Assembly (NCBI GenBank): GCA_023429995.1
Contig: JAEZCE010000020.1
Span: 40,957 to 104,956, forward strand
Source of the DNA: Bacillota bacterium
Lineage (GTDB): Bacteria > Bacillota > UBA4882 > UBA8346
Length of the DNA stretch: 64,000 bases
Reading direction: 5' to 3'
Each line of letters begins with the position of its first letter. Positions within the stretch are counted from its first letter, which is position 1. Position numbers and translations under genes: made by a program. Of this stretch, positions 8,908-18,423 are shown one piece after another. The notes beneath the pieces were generated by a model. That model was given only the letters and a program-made list of their open reading frames with translations, did no database searches and was not told where the DNA came from.

Positions 8908-10032
8908 TTGGATCGCCGGCATTTTAAAAATTTGGATTTTGCATTGATCGCAGTGGTCGGAATATTAGTTGTTCTCGGTTTGATCATGATTTACAGCGCC
9001 ACCCATGCTAAAATAGCCTTAAATCACGGTGATCCGTTTTCGTTTGTCAAAAAGCAGGCTATCGCCGTGGTTATCGGGGTGCTGGCTATGGCGCTTTTGT
9101 TATTTTTTGATTACCGGGTTTCCGACCGTTTGTCACAATTTCTGTACGGTTTAAATCTTGTTATGCTGGCTCTGGTGTTAACGCCCCTGGGTAGAAGCGG
9201 TAATGGCGCCCAAAGTTGGTTGTTCGGGGTTCAGCCCTCCGAATTTGCCAAAGTAATATTAATTATAACTTTAGGAAAATATTTATCTGAAAAAGAAAGT
9301 CTCAGTTCGTTTTATAATTTTGTTTTTCCTTTTTTACATGTAGGACTTCCTCTGTTGTTAATTTTGATGCAGCCGGATTTAGGTACCGCTTTGGTGTTTA
9401 TTTTTATAACTTTTTTGATGATGTACACGGCAGGGGCGCCCGGATGGAAGCTGATGGTGTTGGTATTCATCGGGGTTGTGGGACTCACCACCATGTTTTT
9501 GGGACATCATTTTTTCAATATGCCGTTACCGATCAAACAATATCAGGTCAATCGTCTTACGAGTTTCATTAATCCGGAACGGGACCCGCGGGGAAGCGGA
9601 TGGAACGTTCGCCAAGCAGTGATCGCAGTGGGATCCGGTCAGTTTTTTGGCAAAGGACTTTTTCGGGGCACTCAAGGAAGGTTAGGATATTTACCCGAAA
9701 ATCATACCGATTTCATTTTTGCGGTATTGTGTGAGGAATTAGGATTTGTGGGCGGTTTCGGTGTTTTATGTTTATTTTTCACATTGGTATGGCGGGGCAT
9801 TCGTATTTCATATCAGGCTCGGGATAAGACCGGGAGCATTATAGGAGTTGGAATTGTCGCCATGTTTCTATTTCATATTTTGGAAAATGTCGGTATGAAC
9901 ATGGGAATTATGCCAATAACCGGGATTCCCCTACCCTTTATAACTTCCGGCGGGAGCTCGATGATTGCCAACTTGATCGCGGTGGGCTTATTGCTTAATA
10001 TATGGGCGAGACGGCAGAAGATAATGTTTTGA
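8908..10032 (+). CDS. rodA: RodA, SEDS peptidoglycan glycosyltransferase
   Basis: SEDS-family polymerase of the elongasome, partner of PBP2. Seen: about ten membrane segments, MIYSATHAK, PSEFAKVILI, QPDLGTALVF, the loop NPERDPRGSGWNVRQA, and the C-terminal GIPLPFITSGGSSMIAN signature. Product 374 aa. TTG 8908 is preferred because AGGGGAGG lies just 5' of it; a frame open from 8872 has no such site. It ends 3 bp before the frame of the NUDIX gene. Confidence 0.94.
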   Translation: MDRRHFKNLDFALIAVVGILVVLGLIMIYSATHAKIALNHGDPFSFVKKQAIAVVIGVLAMALLLFFDYRVSDRLSQFLYGLNLVMLALVLTPLGRSGNGAQSWLFGVQPSEFAKVILIITLGKYLSEKESLSSFYNFVFPFLHVGLPLLLILMQPDLGTALVFIFITFLMMYTAGAPGWKLMVLVFIGVVGLTTMFLGHHFFNMPLPIKQYQVNRLTSFINPERDPRGSGWNVRQAVIAVGSGQFFGKGLFRGTQGRLGYLPENHTDFIFAVLCEELGFVGGFGVLCLFFTLVWRGIRISYQARDKTGSIIGVGIVAMFLFHILENVGMNMGIMPITGIPLPFITSGGSSMIANLIAVGLLLNIWARRQKIMF

Positions 10033-10056
10033 TGATTGAGACAGTACCCGGAAAGG

Positions 10057-10485
10057 ATGAAAGATTTGATAGAAAAGCGTGCCGGAGGAATTGTTTTTCG
10101 TCCAAACAACGCTCAATACGAATATCTGATGGTTACGAGCAATTCGAATCAAAACCGCTGGATTTTTCCGGCCGGGCATGTGGAAGCGGGCGAGACCCCG
10201 GAGATGACTGCTTCCCGTGAAGTTATGGAAGAAGCCGGTGTTATTGCCGATTCTGTACTGGATTTAGGCATTTTTCATTATTATTGGTACCGGGGAAAGC
10301 AAAAGCACATGATTGAGACAAATCTATATTTGATGCGCTATCAAAAAACCGTAACGACCCGGCCGGAAGGAAGACAGGTACAGTTTTTTAACCTAAACCA
10401 AATCTTGGAGTTGAATATTTGGGAGGAATCCCGGGATTTTCTAAAAAAAGCGCAATCCCAAATTGAAACATTTTTGATGCGTTAA
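10057..10485 (+). CDS. NUDIX hydrolase
   Basis: Hydrolase of a nucleoside diphosphate-linked compound; the substrate cannot be read from sequence. Seen: complete NUDIX box G-x5-E-x7-REVMEEAGV (GHVEAGETPEMTASREVMEEAGV split as GHVEAGE and REVMEEAGV) near residues 42-64, about 142 aa total. Fits the diadenosine polyphosphate hydrolase-like subgroup in size, but that is only a guess. The frame is open to a TTG at 10036; ATG 10057 has GGAAAGG immediately before it, so the start is uncertain. Probably co-transcribed with rodA. Confidence 0.88.
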   Translation: MKDLIEKRAGGIVFRPNNAQYEYLMVTSNSNQNRWIFPAGHVEAGETPEMTASREVMEEAGVIADSVLDLGIFHYYWYRGKQKHMIETNLYLMRYQKTVTTRPEGRQVQFFNLNQILELNIWEESRDFLKKAQSQIETFLMR

Positions 10486-10534
10486 ACTATCCTCAAACAG
10501 GTAAACTTTCATTCTTTATTCTTAAAAAAACAAA

Positions 10535-12106
10535 TTAATGATTGGATTGGTTCGAGTAAGTCCCTGGATAACCTACCGGTTTATGCAGGGCTGTTTTATA
10601 TAATGCGGAGGCATTCAGTTTGCTAAAATAATATACATCCAATTTCCGGATTGGTCTGCCAAAACGATTGACAGAGATTTGCCCTAGCATGCTGATTTTT
10701 CCAAAATAAAGGCCGGCGTTCCTCGGTAAGGGTCTTGATAAGACTAAAAGTCCCGCCTGATGCTGATATTTTTCAATTTCCTCCATTAACCAATAATCAA
10801 ATTGGCTATGACGGGCCTCGCGTGTCGTAAACACTTTGACCGGATCCTTTAAGTAAAATGCTAATTCCGAAGCAGTTTGATAAGAACCATCGCAAAATAG
10901 GGGTATCGGCTTTTTACGGAAGGGAAATTTTTGAGTCAAGAGGGTATCAACTTTTCGAGCGATCTCATCCCAGCCGAACATATTATTATTCGCTGCTATC
11001 GCCGATTCAGGCAAATGGATCTGAAGATTGTTGATCAACAAACCGGGATATCTGGCTGTCGTTAAAGCCAATAGGCTAATCAAAAAAGAGACGCATAGGA
11101 AAAAAATCATGAGTTTCCGCTGTTTAAACTGAAACTTTTGCCAGGTTTTATTGAGTTGTCCGGCTAAAAATACAATAGCCGGCAAATAGGCTACTGCTGG
11201 CCAGTTGGCTAAGGCGGTATAGGTTAGGCTGGTTAGAGAGAAAAATCCAAAAACAGGGAGAAAACAGCCGATTAAAAAAGCCTCTGGAATAGGGATCTTT
11301 TTCCAATGAAGCAAATTTTTGGTCGTATAGTAGAAAAGCGGTATCAAGAGGAAAGAGAACACCAATAATTGGCCGCCCCAGAACTCCAATAAATTTTGAA
11401 ACAGAATTGTCCGGTGAATTCCATGTTGAATAGAGAACTTAAACATTGCCCATTGATGTACGGAATTCCAGTATAAAACCGGAGTGAAAATTGTTAGCCC
11501 GATTAAAAGCGCCCAGTAAGGCTCTTTCCGCGTAAACCAAAATCTTTTCAATGGCCGAATCAGGAGCATTAAACATACTGCCAAGAGTATGAGGGCGGCT
11601 TGTAATTTTGCAAGTAAAGATAGACCCAGCAATATACCCACGACATACCAAGCATAAGTTTTTTCTTCTTCCACAGCAATATATAAGAAGTACCAGGTGA
11701 GAGAAGTCCAAAAGACCATGGGAATATCGGTGGTCATCAGGTGGCTTCCAGTGGCGACCAGTGGAACAAAAACGGTAATTAAAACTCCTAAGCATGCTGC
11801 TGCTTTACTTTGGTAAATTTTTTGGGTCCAAAAATAGACGGCTCCGAGGAAGAAAAGCCAACTTAAAAAAGCCGGGAAACGGATCCAAAACTCAGTCTGA
11901 CCAAAAGCAGTAAACGAACGGATAATATAGGCCACCATGGGAGAGTTATCGAAATAACCGGAACTTAAATGACGGGACCAAGCCCAAAAATAAGCTTCAT
12001 CGGGATGCAGGTTGTAGGTATTTAAAAAGTCCAGGTTGCACCAAGCTGCCAAGAAAGCAATGAAAAGGACCAAATATCGAAAAAGGTGTTTATTGTTTGT
12101 TAACAT
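10535..12106 (-). CDS. ArnT/PMT-like membrane glycosyltransferase (GT39/GT83 type)
   Basis: Polytopic lipid-linked sugar transferase. Seen: 523 aa, about ten to twelve membrane segments, and an N-terminal luminal loop with HPDEAYFWAWSRHLSSGYFDN, the acidic DE motif that binds the polyprenyl-phosphate sugar donor in the ArnT/PMT superfamily. The C-terminal soluble part (about 370-500) is likely periplasmic. Acceptor unknown: lipid A-like lipid, protein or polymer are all possible. Start supported by AAGGAAG before the ATG (minus strand). Convergent with the NUDIX gene and divergent from pckG. Confidence 0.8.
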   Translation of the reverse strand: MLTNNKHLFRYLVLFIAFLAAWCNLDFLNTYNLHPDEAYFWAWSRHLSSGYFDNSPMVAYIIRSFTAFGQTEFWIRFPAFLSWLFFLGAVYFWTQKIYQSKAAACLGVLITVFVPLVATGSHLMTTDIPMVFWTSLTWYFLYIAVEEEKTYAWYVVGILLGLSLLAKLQAALILLAVCLMLLIRPLKRFWFTRKEPYWALLIGLTIFTPVLYWNSVHQWAMFKFSIQHGIHRTILFQNLLEFWGGQLLVFSFLLIPLFYYTTKNLLHWKKIPIPEAFLIGCFLPVFGFFSLTSLTYTALANWPAVAYLPAIVFLAGQLNKTWQKFQFKQRKLMIFFLCVSFLISLLALTTARYPGLLINNLQIHLPESAIAANNNMFGWDEIARKVDTLLTQKFPFRKKPIPLFCDGSYQTASELAFYLKDPVKVFTTREARHSQFDYWLMEEIEKYQHQAGLLVLSRPLPRNAGLYFGKISMLGQISVNRFGRPIRKLDVYYFSKLNASALYKTALHKPVGYPGTYSNQSNH

Positions 12107-12315
12107 TTTACTTCCTTTGGAATTAAAATTTCATTATAGTATATCCTAAGAACGGGTGAACCAAAAGTTTCGCTGAAAAGGTTATATCCGGCCAATCGTT
12201 TGAAAAATTACCTATTTAAATATAGACATATACCGATTATAATTTTTTTAAAGTTTTATTAAAAAAAGATAACGAATTGATTGGAAAAGAGTACTGTATA
12301 CACACGGGGCATGAA

Positions 12316-12344
12316 TTGACAAGCAGGGATTGATGTAATAGAAT
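12316..12344 (+). promoter_or_regulatory. Predicted sigma-A promoter of pckG
   Basis: TTGACA (12316-12321), 17-bp spacer, TAGAAT (12339-12344), 72 bp before the pckG ATG. Near-consensus. The 309-bp gap 12107-12415 otherwise shows only AT-rich sequence. Confidence 0.75.
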
Positions 12345-12415
12345 GGGAAATAATATTCGCCGTAGTAATTCGCGAACGCTTTGATACACAACGAATCAGA
12401 ATGAGGAGGAATTTC

Positions 12416-14200
12416 ATGAATAAGGCATTGCAAAAATGGGTTCAAGAAATGGCCGACCTATGTCAACCTGACCAAATTTCTTGGTGTGATGGATCCCAGG
12501 CGGAAAATGATCGGTTATTGCAAGAGATGGTGAAAGCGGGGACTGCGATCCCTTTAGCAAAGGATAAACGTCCTGATTGTTATTTATTCCGCAGCCATCC
12601 TTCTGACGTAGCACGGGTGGAGGATCGCACTTATATTGCTTCACAAAAGCAAGAAGACGCTGGACCTACCAATAATTGGATTGATCCGGGTGAACTTAAG
12701 AAAACAATGACGGATCTTTATCGCGGTTGCATGAAAGGACGTACTATGTATGTAATTCCTTTCTCCATGGGCCCGATTGGTTCGCCGATTTCCAAGATTG
12801 GGGTTGAACTCACCGATAGTCCCTATGTAGTTATCAATATGAGGATTATGACCCGGATAGGCCAAAAAGTACTCGATACTTTAGGGGATGGGGAATTTGT
12901 TCCTTGTATGCATTCGATTGGGGCTCCTCTTGCCAAAGGACAGCAAGATGCAGCTTGGCCGTGCGCTCCGATTGAGCAGAAATATATCAGCCATTTTCCG
13001 GAAGAAAGAACAATTTGGTCCTATGGTTCCGGATACGGCGGAAATGCATTGCTCGGAAAAAAATGTTTTGCGCTCCGGATTGCCTCGGTGTTGGCCCGTG
13101 ATGAGGGATGGCTTGCTGAGCATATGTTGATTTTAGGGATCACCAATCCAAAGGGTGAGAAAAAATATGTAGCTGCCGCCTTCCCCAGCGCTTGCGGAAA
13201 AACGAATCTGGCGATGCTGGTGCCCACTATCCCCGGCTGGAAAGTTGAGACCATCGGGGATGACATTTGCTGGATGAAATTTGGCCCGGATGGCCAGTTA
13301 TATGCGATCAATCCTGAAGCCGGATTCTTTGGCGTGGCTCCGGGAACTTCGGAAGATTCAAACTTCAACGCCATGAAAACCATTGAAAAGAATACTATAT
13401 TCACCAATGTTGCCTTGACGGATGATGGCGATGTATGGTGGGAAGGCATTGGTAAAGAGACGCCCGGACATTTGGTTGACTGGAAAGGTAATGACTGGGC
13501 TCCGGGCAGTAAAGATCCGGCGGCCCATCCTAATGCCAGATTTACAACCCCGGCTCATCAATGTCCGGCTATCGCTCCCGAGTGGGAAGACCCGAAGGGA
13601 GTGCCGATTTCAGCGATTCTTTTCGGCGGACGTCGTCCCAGTACGATTCCACTGGTTCATCAAAGCTTTAGCTGGGCCCATGGTGTCTTTTTAGGTTCTA
13701 TCGTAGGTTCAGAGATTACGGCAGCGGCAATTTCGGCCAATATTGGGCAGGTCAGGCGTGACCCGTTTGCAATGCTACCATTCTGCGGGTACAATATGGG
13801 CGATTACTTTAAACACTGGCTTAAAATTGGGACTCAGGCGGATGCGGCGAAACTGCCGAAGATTTTCTATGTCAACTGGTTCCGTAAAACGGCGGATGGA
13901 AAATGGTTATGGCCGGGTTATGGCGAGAACAGCCGGATTTTAAAGTGGATTTTCGAGAGAGTTTCCGGTGAAGGTAAAGCGGTTGAGACATCGATTGGTT
14001 ATATGCCGACCGAGGATGCGATTGACCGGAGTGGCTTGGATGTTAGCGAATCCGATATGAAAGAATTGTTGAAAGTTAATAAGGAAGAATGGATGAAGGA
14101 AATTTCCTCGATTCGCGAACATTATAAAAAATTTGGTGAGAAGTTGCCAAAAGAGCTAACGGATGAGCTAAACGCTTTAGAGAAACGTTTACAAGCTTAA
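12416..14200 (+). CDS. pckG: Phosphoenolpyruvate carboxykinase (GTP)
   Basis: Interconverts oxaloacetate plus GTP and phosphoenolpyruvate plus CO2 plus GDP; gluconeogenic or, in fermenters, anaplerotic. Seen: 594 aa, full length, with P-loop FPSACGKTN, metal-binding GDDICWM, ILFGGRRPSTIPLV and FYVNWFRK, all GTP-type PEPCK signatures. GAGGAGG lies 7-8 bp before ATG 12416; the frame extends 5 codons further up without support. It stands alone between its own promoter and a strong terminator. Confidence 0.97.
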   Translation: MNKALQKWVQEMADLCQPDQISWCDGSQAENDRLLQEMVKAGTAIPLAKDKRPDCYLFRSHPSDVARVEDRTYIASQKQEDAGPTNNWIDPGELKKTMTDLYRGCMKGRTMYVIPFSMGPIGSPISKIGVELTDSPYVVINMRIMTRIGQKVLDTLGDGEFVPCMHSIGAPLAKGQQDAAWPCAPIEQKYISHFPEERTIWSYGSGYGGNALLGKKCFALRIASVLARDEGWLAEHMLILGITNPKGEKKYVAAAFPSACGKTNLAMLVPTIPGWKVETIGDDICWMKFGPDGQLYAINPEAGFFGVAPGTSEDSNFNAMKTIEKNTIFTNVALTDDGDVWWEGIGKETPGHLVDWKGNDWAPGSKDPAAHPNARFTTPAHQCPAIAPEWEDPKGVPISAILFGGRRPSTIPLVHQSFSWAHGVFLGSIVGSEITAAAISANIGQVRRDPFAMLPFCGYNMGDYFKHWLKIGTQADAAKLPKIFYVNWFRKTADGKWLWPGYGENSRILKWIFERVSGEGKAVETSIGYMPTEDAIDRSGLDVSESDMKELLKVNKEEWMKEISSIREHYKKFGEKLPKELTDELNALEKRLQA

Positions 14201-14207
14201 AAAGGTT

Positions 14208-14249
14208 AAAAGCAACAGGATTAATTATTGGTCCTGTTGCTTTTATTTT
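14208..14249 (+). terminator. Strong Rho-independent terminator after pckG
   Basis: Perfect 13-bp stem AAAAGCAACAGGA (14208-14220) / TCCTGTTGCTTTT (14232-14244), 11-nt loop, then ATTTT. The remaining gap to 14527 is AT-rich with no gene seen. Confidence 0.93.
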
Positions 14250-14527
14250 GGGAAGCCATTCTTTTCTTTGATTTTTTGCGGTTTAATGAAATAGTATATT
14301 GCGTTGTAAATTTTATATACCCGTTTGAAGTTCGATGAATATTTTTTACGAAGAAACTCTTTAAAAAAAGGATTTTGCCGAATTTAGTCAAATTCTAAAT
14401 GGGAAAAATATTTTATTTTGGATTAGCCACCCACCACGGCTGAAGTCGGATATTTGCGCAAAACTATTGCCGGACGGGTTTTAGCTTAAGAACTCTAAGT
14501 ATACAAGTTTACGGAGGTATCTTGATT

Positions 14528-15910
14528 ATGAAAGATAAGGGAATTAAGTTCGGGTTTATCGGTTGTGGGCAAGGCGGCGGGAAAATAGCTGATTTATTTG
14601 CTCAAAAAGGGTATAAAGTATTGGCCGTCAATACATCTCCGGTGGATTTATCCGCTTTGACGATGATTCCGAATGAATATCGTATCTGCATCGGTTCCCG
14701 GTTAGGGGCCGGAAAAGACCCGAGAGTTGGTCAAGAAGCCATTCGTGGAGATGCGGAAAAGGTTAAAAAAGCCATCCAAGATTATTTTTATCATGATGTC
14801 GATTTTATTTTTGTCGTTGCCTGCCTGGGAGGAGGAACCGGTACTGGCGTTGTGGCTGATGTTATTGAGCTTGCCCGTCAGGTTGGGATAACAACCGGTT
14901 GTTTGACCACAATTCCCCTTGGCAGTGAATCCCTGGAGGAACATAAAAATGCTCTTAAGGGTTTGGATATTCTGACTGATGTCAGCCCGACGCCTCTTTA
15001 TCTAATTGATAATGAGCTTTTGAGAGTTAAATTTGGTAATCGTCAAGTGCTTGGGTTTTGGCCGATGGCCAATGAAACCATTGTCAATACTTTGGACGAA
15101 GTAAATCAAATTCCGAATCGTCCTTCCAGTATGTTTGTGTTCGACCGTGAAGATTTCTTCCGATTGATGAACACACCAGGGTGTTTTCTACCTTTGCGCA
15201 TTGAACTGGAAATTCCGGAAAGTAGTGATCCAACCAAGCTTGCTACTTTATGCCGCCAGGAAATCGTTCGTATTTTATCGGAAAATAGTTTTCAGGGCGA
15301 AAGCACTCGCGTGGCAGCGCTTTTGGTTGTTCCGGAAAACCATCGAGTGAATGCCGAAGCTGTTGAATTGTTGTATCAGGAATGTCAGACATTAACCAAT
15401 ACCCCGACTTTATTCAGAGGTTTATATATTGATAAAAATCTACAACGGAAGATGGTATTGCATTTATTGCTTGCGGGGTTGGAAGTTCCTATGGGACGTT
15501 TACAGGAAATGCGCAACAAGATTCAGGAAATGAGTCCGGAAATTGTGAATAGGGTAAACCGGCGCGTTTCCACTAATTTTGGCGACGACTTGGTAGAATG
15601 GGATCGTTCCAATCCTTTACCTGCTTCCAGACGTAGTTTCGGTGAGCAACGCCCGGCGCCACCTGCAAGTGTTGCTCCTATACATAAGCAGCCAAGCAGT
15701 TTCCCCGAAGTCAAACACGGTCTTGAGGCGAAAAAGGTGGTTGAAAACCCTGTGCTACAGGAAGCTACCAAGGACGAGGCCTATAAAATTTTGACAGTGG
15801 GACAAATTTCTGAACTCATGGAGCAAGCTCAAACAGCTCCGAGAGATGAAAAAAATAATAGCGGGAAAGGTTTTTGGAATCAATTGAAATCAAGTGTGAA
15901 AAAGAGATAA
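14528..15910 (+). CDS. FtsZ/tubulin superfamily GTPase (not canonical FtsZ)
   Basis: Probable polymerising GTPase. Seen: G-loop region GCGQGGGKIAD (about residues 12-22), tubulin signature GGGTGTG at 101-107, and T7-like FDREDF at 205-210, keeping two acidic residues that catalyse hydrolysis in the neighbouring subunit. The C-terminal part (about 340-460) is a low-complexity linker ending in a conserved-looking helix and a basic GFWNQLKSSVKKR tail rather than the FtsZ tail peptide. Product 460 aa. ATG 14528 sits 10 bp after GGAGG; TTG 14522 is closer. Monocistronic, away from any division cluster, and not accompanied by ftsA or a partition gene. It could be a TubZ-like or second FtsZ-like cytoskeletal protein; role unknown. 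Confidence 0.82.
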   Translation: MKDKGIKFGFIGCGQGGGKIADLFAQKGYKVLAVNTSPVDLSALTMIPNEYRICIGSRLGAGKDPRVGQEAIRGDAEKVKKAIQDYFYHDVDFIFVVACLGGGTGTGVVADVIELARQVGITTGCLTTIPLGSESLEEHKNALKGLDILTDVSPTPLYLIDNELLRVKFGNRQVLGFWPMANETIVNTLDEVNQIPNRPSSMFVFDREDFFRLMNTPGCFLPLRIELEIPESSDPTKLATLCRQEIVRILSENSFQGESTRVAALLVVPENHRVNAEAVELLYQECQTLTNTPTLFRGLYIDKNLQRKMVLHLLLAGLEVPMGRLQEMRNKIQEMSPEIVNRVNRRVSTNFGDDLVEWDRSNPLPASRRSFGEQRPAPPASVAPIHKQPSSFPEVKHGLEAKKVVENPVLQEATKDEAYKILTVGQISELMEQAQTAPRDEKNNSGKGFWNQLKSSVKKR

Positions 15911-16137
15911 TTTAGCTGCGGGATTTAATGTATGGTTAAGCTAAACTGTCGAAAAGTTATTTTAAAGTGATGACATATCTGTTGGTTAGATATTCTATCC
16001 GTTAAATTACCTTTTCCGGCAGTTTTTAATTTTTTTTTGCGTAAGAGGTAGTGGGAAATAAAAGTTCAATGTTCTTACCATGGAAGATTTATATTAGCTA
16101 AAAATCCATCTGTTATTTTGGAAGAGGAGGGGTTGTT

Positions 16138-16485
16138 GTGTTGAGGAAGAAAGATGAAATGATCATTGAATTGCGTGAGAGGATGCGTGGCGGGATTGGC
16201 GAGATCCAGATCAGAAATCTTTTCCAACAGGGTGATTTGAAAGGCAAGAGTAGATTATTTGCCGAAATCACCATTCCAGTCGGTGGTTCAATTGGGTATC
16301 ACCAGCATGAGCAGGAGGAAGAAATCTTTTATTTAATTTCCGGACAGGGTCGGGTCAAAGATGGGGAAGAGTGGAAAGAAATGAATGTGGGTGATGCATT
16401 GGTAACGGGTGGAGGAGCGGGACACGCTGTAGAAAACACCGGTAATCACCCTTTAGTGATAATGGCGGTAATTTTAGTTTATTGA
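16138..16485 (+). CDS. Cupin-domain protein
   Basis: Single-cupin protein of 115 aa. Seen: cupin motif 1 as GYHQHEQEEEIFYLISGQG with the H-x-H-x(4-5)-E metal ligands, and motif 2 GDALVTGGGAGHAVENTG with its histidine. Cupins of this size bind a metal and a small sugar or acid; the ligand is not predictable. Start GTG 16138 with GGAGGGG 5-7 bp upstream. The next gene downstream is the KduD-like dehydrogenase, but with its own promoter between. Confidence 0.85.
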   Translation: MLRKKDEMIIELRERMRGGIGEIQIRNLFQQGDLKGKSRLFAEITIPVGGSIGYHQHEQEEEIFYLISGQGRVKDGEEWKEMNVGDALVTGGGAGHAVENTGNHPLVIMAVILVY

Positions 16486-16591
16486 ACGGGTTAGTACACT
16501 CGGTCTTGACATCATAAGACTTTGATAAATTTATTTCTCAGAGGAGCAGGATTTTCCATGTTTTTCGAGAAATTATTTTGATTTGAAAAGG

Positions 16592-16619
16592 TTGACTTTC
16601 CTATTTCAGTTTTTACAAT
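16592..16619 (+). promoter_or_regulatory. Predicted sigma-A promoter of the KduD-like gene
   Basis: TTGACT (16592-16597), 16-bp spacer, TACAAT (16614-16619), 33 bp before the start at 16652. Confidence 0.6.
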
Positions 16620-16651
16620 GATACCTGCATCTTTTAATGCGGAGGGCAAGC

Positions 16652-17413
16652 ATGATACTGGATGAGTTTAAGCTTAACGGAAAAGTAGCGCTTGTCACCG
16701 GAGCCGGTACCGGTCTGGGGCAAGGAATTTGTATTGGTCTTGCTGAAGCAGGTGCTGATATCGTTGGAGTTGATAGTCAAGAGATGCTGCAAACCAGAAT
16801 ACAGGTTGAGGAAATAGGCCGCCATTTTGTGTCGGTTGTGGCTAATCTAATGAGTATTGAACCCATCCAAGGGATATTGCAACAAGTGATATGTAATTTA
16901 GGAAGAGTTGATATTTTAGTTAATAATGCTGGAATTCTTCATAAGGCAGATGCATTGGAGGTTACCGAGAAAGACTGGGACGATGTGATGAACTTGAACG
17001 TAAAAACTGTCTTTTTTTTATCCCAAGCCCTAGCAAGGCTATTTATTAAACAAGGTACGGGCGGTAAAATAATCAATATTACATCGATTCATGCATTTCA
17101 TGGCGGTTTTCAAATTTCGCCGTTTGCGAGCGGGAAAAGCGGTGTTACAGGAATCACCCGTATGTTGGCGAATGAATGGGGTAAACATAACATTAATATC
17201 AATGCCATAGCTCCCGGTTATATTGCAACCGAAAATACCTCCTGGCTGAGAAGTAACGAACACCGTAATGCGGAGATACTGACAAGAATCCCCAATGGAC
17301 GTTGGGGAACAACAGATGATATTCAGGGGGCAACGGTTTTCCTTGCCTCAAATGCTTCGAATTATATTAATGGTTATACCATTGCGGTAGATGGCGGATG
17401 GTTGGCCAGATAA
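16652..17413 (+). CDS. KduD-like short-chain dehydrogenase with Tyr-to-Phe active site
   Basis: Closest to KduD, 2-dehydro-3-deoxy-D-gluconate 5-dehydrogenase of pectin/uronate breakdown, from length (253 aa) and the C-terminal NGYTIAVDGGWLAR. Seen: Rossmann TGAGTGLGQG, NNAG, Ser145 in ITSIHAF and Lys162, but the position of the catalytic tyrosine (158) reads Phe (SPFASGK; codon TTT). With no Tyr hydroxyl, normal SDR proton relay should be lost. It may be a decaying enzyme, or one with a different role. ATG 16652 follows GGAGGG; an ATG at 16637 lies before that site. Confidence 0.85.
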   Translation: MILDEFKLNGKVALVTGAGTGLGQGICIGLAEAGADIVGVDSQEMLQTRIQVEEIGRHFVSVVANLMSIEPIQGILQQVICNLGRVDILVNNAGILHKADALEVTEKDWDDVMNLNVKTVFFLSQALARLFIKQGTGGKIINITSIHAFHGGFQISPFASGKSGVTGITRMLANEWGKHNININAIAPGYIATENTSWLRSNEHRNAEILTRIPNGRWGTTDDIQGATVFLASNASNYINGYTIAVDGGWLAR

Positions 17414-17581
17414 TGAGTAGGGATATGTCTCGATTGCCAGTCATAAAGTAATCAAGGAAATGAGACTTGTACATCGATAAGGTATCCGTTAAACGGTTAG
17501 ATTCATCGTAGAGGTAAAGAATATGATATAAAGTTTGTTAGGAAGACCGAGTATATACATACATGAATAGGTGTGAAGATT

Positions 17582-18229
17582 ATGCTAATCAGAGTAGAGG
17601 ATGTTTTTAAACTCGGGAATACAATTAATATTCAGTTTGCAGATCAAATTGGACAAATTAAAGAATGCCAAGTCCTAATTAAAAATATTATTAAAGGTAT
17701 GAAAGAAGACAAATTATATCTGGAATTTTCCGAAAAGGATCTCGCTGAACTGATTAATAAGGGCTCGGAACTTACAGTTTGGTACCTTACCGAAGAAGAA
17801 GAAAAACGACAATTTGCCACTTATATTATTGAGCAGAAACTACGGGATGATCAATCTCTGGTACTCGCTAAACCAGTTGCAATCGATTATACTTCATTTC
17901 GTAGATATCATCGGGTTGATGTGGATTTGCCTTTCCGTTATTTTGTCGGCGAGAAAGTATATCATGGCAAAGTAGTGAATTTATCGGCTTGTGGCTTATT
18001 CGCTATTATTGAGCCTCAAATTATTTTTAAAGAAGGTTCGATATTACAATTTGAATTTGATTTACCAAAGAATAGCCGACCAACCCATCTCAGCGGCCGG
18101 GTCATAAGGGATGAACTAATCGGAAACCCAATTAAACAAGGTATAGCAATTGATTTTGAACGTATCGATAAATACGATCAAGCAGAGTTAATGGTTTTCG
18201 TGACCAAGACCGAATTAGGCGCCTCTTAG
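17582..18229 (+). CDS. PilZ-domain c-di-GMP receptor, YcgR-like
   Basis: Two-domain protein of 215 aa: an N-terminal YcgR-N-like beta domain (about 1-95) and a C-terminal PilZ domain (about 105-205). Seen: c-di-GMP-binding motifs R107-x3-R111 (RRYHR) and N133-x-S135-x-x-G138 (NLSACG), both intact. Expected to sense c-di-GMP, as in flagellar brakes; no flagellar gene lies nearby, while a diguanylate cyclase is 4 kb downstream. Start ambiguous between GTG 17573 and ATG 17582; the latter is better spaced from AGGTG. Confidence 0.85.
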   Translation: MLIRVEDVFKLGNTINIQFADQIGQIKECQVLIKNIIKGMKEDKLYLEFSEKDLAELINKGSELTVWYLTEEEEKRQFATYIIEQKLRDDQSLVLAKPVAIDYTSFRRYHRVDVDLPFRYFVGEKVYHGKVVNLSACGLFAIIEPQIIFKEGSILQFEFDLPKNSRPTHLSGRVIRDELIGNPIKQGIAIDFERIDKYDQAELMVFVTKTELGAS

Positions 18230-18423
18230 GGTATGGAACCCTTGAGTCCTCTCTTTTTTAAAGATTTTTTTATTTCAATCGCTTCCTATCTGCATCTTAA
18301 CATGTAGAGGTTTATATAACTTTAATAGATTATTGAATTATGCCTTAATCCTAATGCCCAAACCTCGGACCCAGGAATATGTTACTTAGTAGGAAAATAC
18401 CTGGTTTACGAGGAGGTACATTA

